Below, in pieces: positions 29,776 through 41,789 of a stretch of DNA of 64,000 nt. The translations under genes and the position numbers were made by a program. Origin of the DNA: Phytophthora hibernalis (lineage: Eukaryota > Oomycota > Peronosporomycetes > Peronosporales > Peronosporaceae); assembly GCA_012656075.1 (NCBI GenBank), contig JAAKBF010000076.1, positions 186,001-250,000 on the forward strand, read 5' to 3'. The notes below the pieces were generated by a model, which saw only the letters and a list, made by a program, of their open reading frames with translations, had not been told where the DNA came from and searched no databases. Position 1 is the first letter of the stretch; each line of letters begins with the position of its first letter.

Positions 29776-31955
29776 TCAAAATGGGCAGAACAGAATGAGC
29801 GCAGCAACAGTATGATTCTCCTTTTTATCTAGTGACATGTCATCTTTCCATTGTGGAACTTGTAATCCGGTGATAATCGGAACAACTTCCGATCGATGCA
29901 CTCCAACACAGTGCGTTTCCCTCAGTGGATGATTGCCGAGATAGGAAACACCATCGGATGATCCTGTACGCTTTAACCGCCGAAAACATTTTGCTATATA
30001 CTCGTACAAATTCATGTTGCTAAATAATGCCGGTCGACACAAATAGTCGTCAAGCTTAGAAGCCGCACGATACAAATCGGTGCCATCGCCACTATCCATT
30101 CTTCTAGTTTGAATCAATCGGCAATTGTTCGACATTCCGAAGTTGCTTCATAATATCGTGCAGTGGGAGCTGACAACAGTCATGACTTGCATAACAACAC
30201 GATCCTAGGAACAAGTAAAGCGCCGCCAGCGGTCCTGCTATTTCCTATCGATTCGTTACAGTAAATGCCATCGACGCTTCTCGCCTTCGAGACGTATCCA
30301 ACTTTGCCGATGCTATTGTTTCATGTATTTCCTTCTCTTCACGACGTCGAAAAGCTGCTAATGCAATAGCCACCATCGAATCAATGTTTTTCTGAGCTTT
30401 GCTGACATATTTACATCAATAATATACTCGGTCTACCGCTCCAGATCCGCCAAGCAACAGTTGAATATCGTGGTTACAGCGAAATGTGCTCATAATGGTA
30501 GGATTGAAAACGTTCATATATTCGCATCCAACCGGTCGTCGATCGCAAAAACCGTCTTCACCACAAGTGGACGTGATAACCGGATCACGTGGAAACATAA
30601 AGCGGCATGTATTTCCAGAACTCGTGATTCGTGATTCTTTGAAACAAGACGAGGTATGTGACCACCAATGCTGGTTAAATCGCAACGCAAGCGCAGCGAC
30701 CATAAAATCAAAATTTTGGCATCCCACTCGCTCATCTGTTGCGCCTGGCATCGTCATTTCAAGCTCTCTCATCATATCATCATCAAAAACAATATCTTCA
30801 TCCACGCGAAAATAAGGCGCTTGATATGCGTTGCATGCATTCAAAAATGCTAGGTGTGTTTCGCCATAGTCTCGCAGAATCGCACTACCACTCATATCTA
30901 AGTCACTGCAATTAGCTGCGAGCAGGGTGCTTTCCGTTTTGTGTACTACATTCTCCGCTTTTCGAAACGATCCTCGACAATCAGCCTCTAACTTCACTTG
31001 TTCATCAAATTCAATGCGCGTGAGCTCTTGCATTAAGGGAGGCCACAGCAATGGACGATTCTTTAAAACTATTCGCCGGAATACGTGTTGCGAACTCATT
31101 TTTAACAAACAGCGACTACACTGGACCAAAAGCGGTTAACGAATATAGTCAGGAGCCCGCTTTCCTGAGAAACGTTGAAGCATACTTTTACGGGCATCTC
31201 CAGGAACAGACATTGGAATCAGAGATTCAAATGAATTTCCATAGTTCACGCAGTTACCTTTGTTCATCGAAAGAGGCAGCTCTGCTGTCATAATGCTCTT
31301 TCCATATTGAACAACTTTGTTCAAGAATGCATCCCTTCCTCAGTTACATGTTTTCAAAATATTCAGAATTCGGTGGACACCCTGACAACCATATTAAAAA
31401 ATGTCCATGCAGGGTCCTCGGCCTTGAGTCTCCACCATCCCGAAATACGCACGCACTTCGCCCAATAAACCTTTGAGGTATTTGACGCTTTGTTACTGGA
31501 TCAATTCCAAGAACGTCAATAATAAACGCTTCCATTTGCCTCTCAAACAAACGGGCAGAAGCTGCATCATCTCCCATAGTAGCCTTCCGCGTGTCGATCC
31601 GAGACGGTAGTTTGGCAGTCCAGATATCCCATAAGTTATCTGCTCCGCTTTTTCCAGAATAATGAACTGATACAAATGAATTGTCAGAGTTTGGTGTCAG
31701 CGTTACGAACAACGGTGGCTGCCCAAAACGCGTTTGATACGCAAACGCTTGTTGTCGATATTATCTTCGTTCAGCAGCGCTACCCCAAACTGCAGAAGAA
31801 CTCACTTCGATGCTTCTCATGAAACGACTTCCGGTAATCGGCAATTGACGCACCGGCTTACGACCTTGGCGTATCTGTTCGTTAGCTACTGAAGCCACTG
31901 ACAGTTCCTCCTTCGAACGTTCATCAAACCCTTCAAATAAACCGAACGCCGACAT
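29776..31955 (-). pseudogene. Helitron HUH endonuclease (Rep) part
   Basis: From 31955 leftward: SAFGLFEGFDERSKEEL, QQAFAYQTRFGQPPLFVTLT (typical of Helitron Rep), then the two-His motif RTLHGHFLIWLSG (HGH in place of the usual hydrophobic middle residue). The 30416-31129 frame holds CRFMFPRD and FRCNHDIQLLLGG; the tyrosine motif region around 30410 reads KYVSKAQKNID in a shifted frame. The end (29776-30135) holds DDYLCRPALFSNMNLYEYIA. Rep nicks and joins DNA ends. Several frameshifts separate these parts. Confidence 0.85.
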
Positions 31956-32089
31956 CGTAGCGATGTCTGCACGTACATTTTTTCCAAAGAGATTCGATCG
32001 AAACTTACAAAAGCAAAGAGCTCGTCTTCAGCGAAACGGCGGCAGCTGAGAAGTATGTATGTTTTTTTTGCATGTTTGATGAGATACTA

Positions 32090-33749
32090 CACCTGTGCCC
32101 GACCAAGATGGTGCGATGCCACTTCAATGTGGTGAAGTACCATAAAACTTTCGGAAATCAAACTCAACAATTACATTAGAATATCTGCCACTTCATGAAT
32201 TTTGTCTTCCGAAGTCCGAAGTGGTTTAATCGTGGTGCAAGGTGGGTGGGGAGCGCGCATAACCAATCGAGTTGGGCGGGAACTTTGGCGCGCGCGCGAA
32301 AACGACGCTGCACCACTACGAGCTCTCTTAAGCTGGCAAACCCTCTCACTTCCCAACAACCTCCCTGTCGACCAGCCTCCCCGCCGCCATTCGATGCCAA
32401 GGCCCCCACACCCAGCCGCTGCACGAGCACACTTGCTCGACTCGTACCGCAGTGGCGGCGATTGGATGCTCGTGGCCGCCACAATGGGATCCCCCTACGT
32501 CGGCGCGCCGAATTGTTGAGTCTGGGCGAGTGGAGTTGCGCCCTCGCGCGGGATCGCGGCGCTCCTGCGTCAAATGTACCCCAGAAATTGAGGCTGCTCT
32601 CGAGGAGTACCTCAACGATAACTGCACGTACACCCTCGCCGCAATGAAGGACATGGTTCGCTACGACTTCGGCATGGATTTGAGCACGACGACTATCAGC
32701 AACAAGCTCATAGGCATGCTGTACACAACCAAACAGGTATGTTATCCTCTCCATATTGTTAGATATGCTAAACTAACTACGAGTGTATTTATTCCAATGA
32801 TGTAGGTCCGCGTAGAGCCAATGACCTGAAATAATGAGGCTAACAAAGCATAGCGCATGACTTTTGCTAAAGAGCTGCGGAAGTACATGCACGAGGGGAA
32901 TTTCATCGTGTACTACGATGAAACGAACTTTAACGTGTACTGTAAGGGCAGTCAAGGACGTGCTAAACAGGGAGAGCGTGCGACGGTCGTGTTGCCCCCT
33001 CAAGGGTGCAAATCTGCAGGTGCAGTGCGCTGTTTCGACTGAGGTCGGTCTGGAGCACTATCGCTTGGAGCGAGGAAGCATCTGAATGGATGTCAACGCA
33101 GATTTCGTCGACGAAATTTATCAGAAGGTCAAGTCCTTGCCCACCTTCCACGAGCACTTTCAGGGCAAAAGGTGGTTGTCGTGCTCGACAACGCCCCCGC
33201 TCATAGCCAGACGGAAGAGCACGTCATCGAGAACGACGACCTGGTTCTCTTACGTTTAGCACCATACTCCCCAATGTGCAATCCAATTGAAGGTAAGACA
33301 CAACCTTTGCTATTGTTGTACACGCGTAAATGACTAACAAGCTGCCGATCTGATGATACAGGTTGTTTTAGCGTTCTCAAGGCGAAGATCAAGGGTGATC
33401 TCGCCTTGGCTCGCGAAGAGCTGGTTGCTGTTCGTCCTCGTGGGACAATCACGGCAGCTCGAATGGCGATTTTGGAGCGTGCGGCGAAGCGATGCATCAG
33501 CTGCATGGATTTACGGCTTGTGAACAAGATGGGGCTGCACTGTCAACACGCGGTTGCAGCTGCTGAGCGCAAGGAAGACATGATGTACGGCACCTAATTT
33601 GTGCCTTCGCGAAGAGCCATTTTGCTCTTGGTTTTCGCCACTTTGCATTTCGCTAGTAACATGAATTTTGCTAATCAAAAATTCTGTTTTTAAATTTTCT
33701 AAATAGCCACATTGAAGTGGCGTTGCACCATCTTGGTCGGGCAAAAGTG
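32090..33749 (+). mobile_element. Tc1/mariner (DD34E) element nested in the Helitron
   Basis: The 1660-bp element is flanked by TA (32088-32089, 33750-33751). Inverted ends read CACCTGTGCCCGACCAAGAT on the left and CACTTTTGCCCGACCAAGAT on the right (complement), and similarity extends through ATGGTGCRAYGCCACTTCAA, about 45 bp in all. It encodes one spliced transposase gene on the plus strand (opposite to the Helitron). The TIR start resembles that of the foldback element at 49421. Confidence 0.9.
32394..33597 (+). pseudogene. Mariner transposase, three exons, inactivated
   Basis: The N-terminal helix-turn-helix starts at ATG 32394 (AHLLDSYRSGGDWMLVAAT), then shifts frame near 32490. EIEAALEEYLNDN and TLAAMKDMVRYDFGMDL follow. 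Intron 1 is about 32738-32805 (GTATGT...TGTAG). Exon 2 carries catalytic YYDETNFN, and in a shifted frame VVLDNAPAHSQTEEH. Intron 2 (33292-33361, GTAAGA...ACAG) splits PIEG. Exon 3 reads CFSVLKAKIKGDL and runs to TAA near 33597. The second Asp and the Glu of SPMCNPIEG are 33 residues apart, the DD34E spacing. Two stops in early exon 2 (TGA, TAG) and two frameshifts disable it. Confidence 0.85.
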
Positions 33750-35090
33750 TAGGTGTTTACGTGATTCTCCAGGATGTCCTCTGCCGTAAGGAAAGAGGTG
33801 TGGGGACATTTTCGCGTATAAATCCCTCCTTTGTCACGAGCGAATGTACTTGAATGACGGACAAGAAATTTTCTCTCTGTTTCTGCATACTCCGTCAATT
33901 CTTCAACAACATTTGCTTGGCTCGCATCAATAGGATGATCAGCAGCTACAAAACCAGTGACTCTTTCTATAACTTCCACTTCTTCTGTTTCTGTCAAAGC
34001 GCGACAATCATCACGACTCCCTCTATTCCCTGACTTTCTCGGTCAACTTCAACACCATCGGCATCGCTTGCAAATATAAGTAGATCATCATCCATGTGTA
34101 TTTGCTCGTCTTCACTCCGTCGAAAGTAATCTTCGTCGACTTCGATTTCAGAATAAAGCACATTGTGATCCTTGTAAAACGTCAACGCTTTTCTCACCTT
34201 TTCGTTACGGATGCGGTGCATCTTCCGGATTTTCGCTTATTGCGCATCGGTCATTTCACCTGTAATAACTACGCGATATACAGGTGATCCACTTAACGAA
34301 CGCGGTAAAAGGCAGGCTGGTGGACTTGGATTCGCTTCAAACACCATACAATGAGACCTTATACAACGGTGTTTGCCACCCCGCATCACTCGGGTAAAAG
34401 CCATCACGCTCACTAATTGCGTAAGAAACCGTTCTGATGGGGTTATACCCTTCAGTGCTGCTGGAACCTCTCCAATAAAAACCATTCATTATTGCAAACT
34501 TTGGCATCTGCGTTCGATTTATATATCCATCACAGTCATCACACACTGCCAAACTCCACTTATCACGCAAACGAGTTCGTATACCTTTCTTACTGAGCAG
34601 AAGCCCGCAAAGTTGATCAGACACGAAAGAGCAATCATATTGTCGAACTAGCTTCTCCGGTAGGTCAGGATCAATCTCACCAATACTGCTCCTCTACTTT
34701 CGAAAAATGATGTATCACCAGAGTCCACAGATTTGCATGTACGCGAAGCTCAAGGCGGTCACATACCACACAAATACACTCATCCAGACCTACAGCGCCC
34801 ACCGACTGTTGAAGACGCCGTCTTACTTCGCCTTTAACTTCTTCTGAGATAGGTTCCAAACCTGAACAATCATGTTTACACGGGTTCAAACCACTCCAAC
34901 TTACTTGGGTCGTCTTACGATTTCCGGTATTGGTGTTTTTGACGAACACGTCTTGTTTTGTTGTACTCTCGTTCTCTTTCAAGTCGTTTTCGTTGTACGT
35001 CATCTTCTCGTTTCCGATACTCTCGCATATATTCACGACGCAACCGACGTTTTCTCTCAAGTTCGCTCTCATCATTGTCGGTGCGTGCAT
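33671..35090 (-). pseudogene. Helitron N-terminal part
   Basis: From 35090 leftward: RRRLQQSVGAVGLDECICVV with CxxC pair (CVVCDR), then CDDCDGYINRTQMPKFAIMN, GEVPAALKGITPSERFL and RVMRGGKHRCIRSHCMVFE. Next come an acidic segment (VDEDYFRRSEDEQIHMDDD) and SSTFARDKGG ... EDILENHVNT, where the mariner insertion begins. Helitron proteins start with such Cys pairs. At least four frame changes occur. Confidence 0.78.
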
Positions 35091-35536
35091 ATTTACTTCC
35101 TCACGGTGTTCGCTTCCTGGACGTGAAAGTTTCCGAGGAGAATGCGAATTTGTTGAAAAGCAACGAATGAACTGGCATCTTGATTATCATTTACTGTCAT
35201 GCTAATACTTCATCCACAATAAGTGCTAAAGGCTAGTCCATCAAAGACATTCTCGAACTTTCTATCAAAATCTTTCTTCCATCTCCTTGTTAAACCATTC
35301 CCTTGGCTCAAGATGCTCGGAAGACGCCCCGCCAACAACCCCCCAATGAGGAGGAAACAAAGGGTCTGTTCCAACCAAGATAACTGCCAAGTCGAAGAAA
35401 AATAAAATCGTTCCTCCCCGCTTCTCCCAGATTACGTTTCTCCGGCAAAAAAGCGACGTGAAGAGCTTGATCAAGTCAAGCATCGAGACATCGGCACCAT
35501 TGCAGGTAAGCTCAATTTACTCATGTTTTGTAAGTT

Positions 35537-35991
35537 ATGGATACTAATACCGACGGGGTGTTATCAGAGCTCAAAGAGTACATCCAGCGTGAACTCCCAC
35601 AGAACGAGAAAATTACTATCTATTGTCGCTTCCTGTGGAAACGTTACCACACCTACAAGGCAGGCAAGGCCTGTTGGCACCTTCACTACTACGATGCTGC
35701 CAACGATACGACTATCGACCAGCTTCACCAGGTAAACTATTTCGTATCACTTCATTCGACCATCATGATTCACTATTTTTGTATGCCTAGCTCTACAAGG
35801 ACACCTACAAAGAATCCAAAGCGGACACTGATCGTGACTTGGCCACTGTTCGTATCTGGGAAGAATGGGACGGAGAAAAGAACTGCCCTGAAGAAGGAAA
35901 CGTCCCTAAATTCAAGCACTTCACCGGCCTACAGCTATACCAAGGGACAAACGTTCAGTTCTCCACTCGTGTTGACGACTTAGAGTTCTAA
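35537..35991 (+). CDS. Small two-exon gene, unknown function (131 aa)
   Basis: ATG 35537 opens exon 1 (to 35731); a 59-bp intron (35732-35790, GTAAAC...GCCTAG) separates exon 2 (35791-35991, TAA). Joining is in phase and gives 131 residues with no stop. The protein starts MDTNTDGVLSELKEYIQREL, has an aromatic middle (YCRFLWKRYHTYKAGKACWH) and an acidic end (TRVDDLEF). No family is recognised. It lies head-to-head with the Helitron N-terminus, 446 bp away, so it could be a host gene captured near the Helitron end or simply a neighbour. A possible upstream exon (PDYVSPAKKRREELDQVKHR, about 35430-35500, followed by GTAAGC) is in plausible range. Confidence 0.6.
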
Positions 35992-38880
35992 AGAATCAGT
36001 TGTCATTTAGCTGCTTACGGCACCCAGCTATATCAATTCATCTCATTTACTCGCATTAGCCTCCTATATACCCCATACACTTAACTTCCTCTTGACTTCC
36101 TCTTACTTTGTTATCGGCCTGCGTACCCTATAAACATCAATGCAGCGGGGCCGCCTGTAAAAACATACATGTACGGCACACACCGTACGCGGACGCCGCA
36201 GCACCACAAAATAGAATTTACAGTAAAAGAAGACTACAACTCTGTATCGATATGTACTGACTTTGTCGCGAGCTATAGCTTCTCGCACTCCACTTAAAAG
36301 TGCACATGTAAGCTGTATCTGCGTTTGAAGCTGACACTAATTCGCTTGCCAGCAGCATCTTAGCGCCACGTTTGTTGAGCCAGGATGACCATGATGTAAT
36401 ACATGTAGTCTTTTTGGGACGAGACGTCGACGAAAATCACAGAGAGGTCGGCATTTTGTTCATGCAAGTCTCTGGGCTGAACACCAAGCTCAGTGTAGGT
36501 CTCGTGGGTTCGATACGGGCTCTAGCGTCTTCCACGCGTCGCTGCTCATGCGCTCTGCCCAGTTCGATATCACGCACGTGCGGAAGCAGCAGGATCCCGG
36601 CGCTGACCCCGTTCCTACGATCACGCGCTACATGAACAATCTGCTGGCCACGGAGGTGCCACGTCGGTCACATGCCGTTTGTGGTCATCCCAACGGTGCA
36701 CTTCGAGTAGGCCAAAGCACACGTTCTGGCCGCCCATTTCACACAGACGACCTTCGTGGGGATGACGTGCGACTCGCCCGTCGCGGTATCCGTGAACTTG
36801 CCGAACGAGCTCTTGGGCTCGCAACCTGTCTTCCTCGTACTATAATAAAGCTCACAGTGTTGAAGGCTTTTTACAGTGTATTTTAGCTAATAATATCACG
36901 TCGTTGTAAGGAAGAAAATCTATCCTACGTTTTTGTCAGATAAGTGAACATTTCCCTGTTTCTTTTTGAGTATGCCTTTTTCAAACTAGGGTACTAACTC
37001 CTCCATATCACTGTCTTCACAGAAGTACCTGTGGACGCTTTGCGGCTACAGAACAGGCGCGTTTGTCGCCTTAATTTTAACGTGAGTAGAATAACACTAC
37101 GTGTAAAATTTTACCTTTTCGAGAGAGCCACGTCCGCTCAGGTACACAGCTCGTTACTGCATAAGTGGACACTTGCAAACGCTGCACGGAGATGCACGGC
37201 CTCCCAGGAACAAACACTCTTGGTACAGTTCATGGATTGATTCTCGTAAGTGAGAGATGAGAGAAAATTTCTCATTTAATGAAAGCGGGAGAAGGCATCA
37301 AATCACCCGGCCTTTGATAATGATATGTATATCAGTATAGTAGTACTAATAGCACTGCTAACGCTCTTTTCGACTACTAATTTGAATAGCTCTACTATTA
37401 TAACGGCTTCAATTGACTTCGTTATCATTATCATTAGTAGTAGTGCAACTGACATTACTAACACTACTAATGGGCTCACTACTACCGAAAGCCGCACGAC
37501 AACGATCCCTACACGGGGTTCTCCTGTGCGGAGCATCCCATGCCTACCTCCCTAACGTTGAGTCACATGTCTCCTAGTGAAATTTCTAGCACCGTTACAT
37601 CTAAATGCGATTCAGTACCAATTAAAAGAGTGGAAATGAAGATGGGATAGAAGTATCAATTTGATCTGCTGCAGATGGTATTACAATTCAAAACGCCACC
37701 AATGTCACTATTAAATTAAAAAAATAAAAACCTAATTACGGAACACACGGATTTGCCTTACACTGCTACGAGTTTGGATTGGCAAAGGAGAGCCACGGTG
37801 GGCTCAAAGTGAAGAGGAGAGAGAATCGGAGGGTCTATTCCAGCTACTTATCACTTAGAAGATCTCTGTAAGGTTCCTCATCCATCATGACTGTATCTTT
37901 CTTCTCCGCCTCGCTTTCTTGTTCTGCTGGTTCGATACTTCGGGCTTCACGGGGTCACTCCTCGAAGGGCACGTGTGTCCGTTGACCAAGTCCGGGGTTA
38001 GATTGGTGCGCACTCTTGGCCGGATGACTAGGATGCTCGCGTATTCGGAGCAGTCTGCTTTCAGGGGACAGAGGACGCCTGGACGGGTGTGCTTTCTCCC
38101 TGGCTTTCCCGACGGGCCATCTTGACATAATCCCTGGCCTCTTCCAGCTTTCAGGAAGACAATCTAGCGCAAACTCGACTTGATACACCGCTGGACACGA
38201 TGGCCTGGCCTGGCGCTTTCTGTACATATACGACCGGTACTGGATCTCAACGGGGTCATCACGTTCTTGGGGAGTTCTCTTCGTGGGACCGGGGTTCGTG
38301 CTCGGCGAACGGGTCAACGGCTTGGAGTAGATGCAGAAGAGTGGGAACTGCGTCGTTGATCTTGGTCAACGGGCCCCGCCCAGGGGATATCCTGCGGATT
38401 GCTCTCCTTTCGGGTCGCACACTGCGCTGCCTCCCTTAGCGCACGCAGTGGGCGAAGGCCCCCTTTTAACCTTGGCCCCATTATGGGAGACTTCCCGCCC
38501 AAGGTCAGGGGCCAGTTTACTGGCTCTTTGAAGGTCTTCGTCTCTTGTCCGTTGTTGCTCTTGGGCCCAAATTGGGAAGTGACTCAAAGTGAAGAGGAAG
38601 TGTTCCTCTTTCCAATGGTGTGCCTAAATCGCGATTTGTACCTAGGTTGATTAGTATCACGGTGTTTACCGCGGTCTTATACATTTTATGTATAATTGAT
38701 ACTACGTACTAGAAGTACAATGCTACCCCTCGTTATGCACACCTCTATAATCATAATCCAATACACCGTTAAATCGGCTTAGAGCTCATTGCAATTTTAA
38801 AAAATCGTTGCATTATTTTTGTTCTATATAAAAGCCCTTTAAAATCACTTTGCCGAACCCACTGCGCATAACGAGAGGTA
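35992..38880. other. Long stretch with relics only
   Basis: At about 36500-36845 a plus-strand relic reads FDTGSSVFHASLLMRSAQFD, then TITRYMNNLLATEVP and, after a frame change, FVVIPTVHFE, a stop, and TTFVGMTCDSPVAVSVNLP; I do not recognise the family. At 37955-38590 the minus strand is open in several frames with a basic, Pro-rich composition that could be gag-like. The phrase CTCAAAGTGAAGAGGA occurs at about 37802 and 38583 in direct orientation. No intact gene is supported. Confidence 0.3.
37325..37470. repeat. Cryptic simple repeat (ACTAAT/GCTAAC-type)
   Basis: Same character as 22774-22915: mixed TAGTAGTACTAAT, GCTAACG and ATTATC units without fixed period. Confidence 0.55.
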
Positions 38881-39042
38881 CAGACAACGACGGATAAATC
38901 CGATATGACTTAGCGGTATCCTCCATAGTGTACGGATCCAGACAAAAATCCGACGGTTTTTAAATAAGCGTATTATTGGCTGAAATTAAAGGTGCAAGCA
39001 CAAAAACAAATCAATAACCGTATAGTTGGGTAGAAAAGAATC
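38881..39042 (+). repeat. Isolated left end of the pogo-like element
   Basis: About 160 bp from CAGACAACGACGGATAAATC to GTTGGGTAGAAAAGAAT are almost identical to 39510-39671, the left end of the complete element. It is preceded by TA as at a real insertion. The similarity stops abruptly at 39042. The adjoining sequence (to about 39240) reads on the minus strand MPSKTLALRTGNLTQKEKRR, which looks like the start of an HTH protein of this class. It may be a deletion derivative or a second, different family member. Confidence 0.65.
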
Positions 39043-39509
39043 GCGGATATGCTTTTGGACCAGCCGCCGCTTCTCCTTTTGGGTGAGGTTGCCTGTACGA
39101 AGCGCGAGCGTTTTGGAGGGCATGTTGTCGTGCTTGTGAGAGGAAGACGTTCGGGGAATAGGGTTCGTTGCTCCCTTGTGAAATTGATATTTTGGCAAAA
39201 ATGATAACTGATCGAGTTCTGGTGTTCTCCCGTGATAATCATGTGTAGGAGGGACGTCTGTATACTAAGACTCTTAACATCTTGGCTTGTATCGTATACT
39301 TTATTTTAAGTTAAAACATCGCGTTCGCGAAAGGGTTAATACGTTATAAATTATATCATTAAAATCATTACACCACATGTAGTAACTAATAATGAAACTA
39401 CAGTAGTAAATGAAGGCTTTAAAGCATTGCACAGTACAGTGTGGCTCGGGTCTATTTTAATAAGAAAGTGCTTATGTATACCAACTATCTCGTTAAAGCC
39501 AGGGGAATA

Positions 39510-41203
39510 CAGACAACGACGGATAAATCCGACATGACTTAGCGGTATCCTCCATAGTGTACGGATCCAGACAAAAATCCGACGGTTTTTAAATAAGCGT
39601 ATTATTGGCTGAAATTAAAGGTGCAAGCACAAAAACAAATCAATAACCGTATAGTTGGGTAGAAAAGAATCTTTCGATTAAACTGTTATCTCGGGATGGT
39701 GAGGAATTGCTTTCTTGAAGCTACGGATAACTGTTTTCTTTTGATGGCCTTCCACGCGGCAATCGTAGACTTTATAGCGCGGAGGCGTTTTCCTTAGCGG
39801 TACCACCTGTGCGTCTGCCAGCACTGTTACGAAGTTTAGCTTTTAGAGGTCCCATGACACCGACATCAAGCGGTTGACAAACCGCTGTACTGTTTGGTGG
39901 CAATGGGACCGCAGTAGCATTGCCTCCTCCGCCACAATCCGCTGTCCTTCTTCTAACACATGCCACTCAAAGTTGTCAAGAAGAAGAACAGCGGGGCCAT
40001 CCATTTCAAATTTTAGTAATTTTTCAACGTAAAGTTTCCAAACCCTCGCATCCATCCAAGCGTTTTCTTGCACAGCGTAGAGGTGTCCGTCCGGATACTG
40101 CCCCAATTCATCTTGTTCAATCCTGCCCCCTGGAACACCTCGGATGATGAAAAGAATCGGCATTTTGCGACCTGAAAATATCAAAAAAGTTAAATATGAG
40201 AAAATTATCAATAAAATATCAAATAAATCACAATATTTACCGTCATCGCGTACAGTGAGCACAGCAGTCATGCGACCTGCGTGCTTGTTTGCCCCCAGAG
40301 TTCGCGCTGCATCCTTTCGCCCCTTCCCTGCCCAGGACTTGGTTGGTGGCATATCAAACATGATCGCTGTTTCATCGACGTTTAGTATGCCACCGCCTTC
40401 GAAATCCTTGTACTTGTCCCAAAACTCGATAGCGAAGCGTGCCAGGTCTCCTCCAGCTCTTCCATCGTCTTTTTGGCAGCCTGCGGCTTTTGCGAGGAAA
40501 ATCCGTACCTTTATTCAAAATAAAACATTAAGTAAATGGTAAAATTTTCATTATACACAATATTTTGCAAATATACATACATGCTGTTACCGATTGGCAA
40601 TGCGCTGGACCATACGCTCGAGTGCGAGCTCGCCGCTTTCCTTATGCCTTCATCCAGTCTGGATAGAGCTTGTGCCATGCCAGAAGTAGACAACACCTGT
40701 ACATTTAAGATGAAAATGTTAGTTAGTTTCATTAGTATACAAATACGAAGTACAACACGCACCGCTTCACTCAGCCTCACATCTTTTATGTAAGTGACTA
40801 GGTCAGGGACGCCAGGAAAAAGTTTTTGCGCCCCTGTCCTTTGAGCGTCTTCGACATAGCGCTGCCCTTGAAGCTAAAAATACCGTCGGCTTGTTTCTTC
40901 CGATCGTAGAGGTGCCACGAGCGATGCCGAGCTGCTCCGAAGCCTCCCGCACGCCGTGCTGCTCCACTACGCTTAACGCTTGTCGCTTCTTTTTAATAGT
41001 GAAGCTGCGCTCGGCGCGTATCATAGTGCAAAATGAGCCTTGTTTTAGCTTTGCGGGAGGAGATTTTAACAGGAGCCATTCATTTTTGGTTCTGTAATTG
41101 GTGTAAAAGTGGATTATGTTAAGCTGATTGGATAAAACCCGCGATGAGTTTACCCACTAAATGTCGGATTTTTTGGTCGGTCGGATTTATCCGTCGTTGT
41201 CTG
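39510..41203. mobile_element. Pogo/Tigger-like DNA transposon
   Basis: Inverted ends CAGACAACGACGGATAAATC are perfect over about 24 bp at 39510 and (complement) 41203, flanked by TA (39508-39509, 41204-41205). The 1694-bp element carries a minus-strand DDE transposase with an HTH domain. TA target plus a CENP-B/pogo-type DDE domain fits the pogo/Tigger branch of the Tc1/mariner superfamily. Confidence 0.88.
39772..41024 (-). pseudogene. Pogo-like transposase with introns, frameshifted
   Basis: From 41024: HTH of the Psq type (FTIKKKRQALSVVEQHGVRE, ASEQLGIARG). The centre (40380-40790) has AT-rich intron-like sequence around TSGMAQALSRLDEGIRKAA. The DDE part has NVDETAIMFDMPPTKSW (first Asp), AVLTVRDDG then a probable ~65-bp intron, RKMPILFIIRGVPGG, VLLLDNFEWHV (second Asp) and, after a frameshift near 39925, PLPPNSTAVCQPLDVGVMG (third Asp). 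All three catalytic residues are readable, but the frameshift and others in the N-terminal part break the gene unless some are intron boundaries I misplace. Confidence 0.82.
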
Positions 41204-41303
41204 TAACCCTAGTACCTGAAAAGCAACCAAAGTCACCGGCTTCGGCCGGCGAGATCAAGCGCAGCGCTGCAAGACTAGGGTCAAACGAACGGGCTTGGCC
41301 AGA

Positions 41304-41356
41304 GAGGTTTAGCATCGACGTGCGAAGCGAAGTCTTCGCGCGGTGTGCTAAACCTC
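41304..41356. repeat. Hairpin with 11-bp outer and 6-bp inner arms
   Basis: GAGGTTTAGCA (41304-41314) and TGCTAAACCTC (41346-41356) enclose a smaller GCGAAG/CTTCGC hairpin. A third GGAGGTTTAGGG follows at about 41384. The rest of 41206-41789 holds no recognised gene. Confidence 0.55.
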
Positions 41357-41789
41357 GACATTTTCCACGCCACTCTACCGGAGGGAGGTTTAGGGTCAGG
41401 GGTACAGTTGCTGTAAGAGGTGCTTACGTTGCTGGATAATTGGTTTTATGGCCATATAGTTGGTCTACGTAACGAGTGCCTTTTAATAATGGGTCTATTT
41501 TAATACTGTAGACTAACACTGTACCGGTACTGTGCAATGCTTTGAAGTACCAACTTCCTCGGCTTATAGTGGACACCCTACGTATCGGTACAGTGTACCA
41601 CTCTGAAAAAGTGACCGATTTTGGTTACTATTACAGTGATCTGTTTCCTCAGCGAACACCCAAAACTAAATAACCTTTCAAATTGTATGTGGAGACAGAA
41701 AGGGGGACGATACAGGGAAGGTTTTCACATCAAATATACTTGCATTCTTTATATATATCAGGTGTTCGCTGGGAAGCAGATTACTGTAA

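Larger units (their letters stand above)
27432..35090 (-). mobile_element. Helitron (autonomous type), decayed; ends not defined
   Basis: One Rep-helicase polyprotein can be followed on the minus strand from about 35090 to 27432, interrupted by the mariner element at 32090-33749. Domain order (N-terminal zinc finger, Helitron N domain, HUH Rep, Pif1 helicase) is diagnostic for Helitrons, which move by rolling-circle replication. About 6 kb of coding sequence remains without the insertion. There are many frameshifts and stops. The TC and CTRR ends were not located. Confidence 0.85.

Noticed and set aside
32176..32754. 192-codon minus-strand open frame in the mariner element
   Set aside because: It covers the GC-rich start of the transposase in antisense; the plus strand carries the HTH and transposase motifs.
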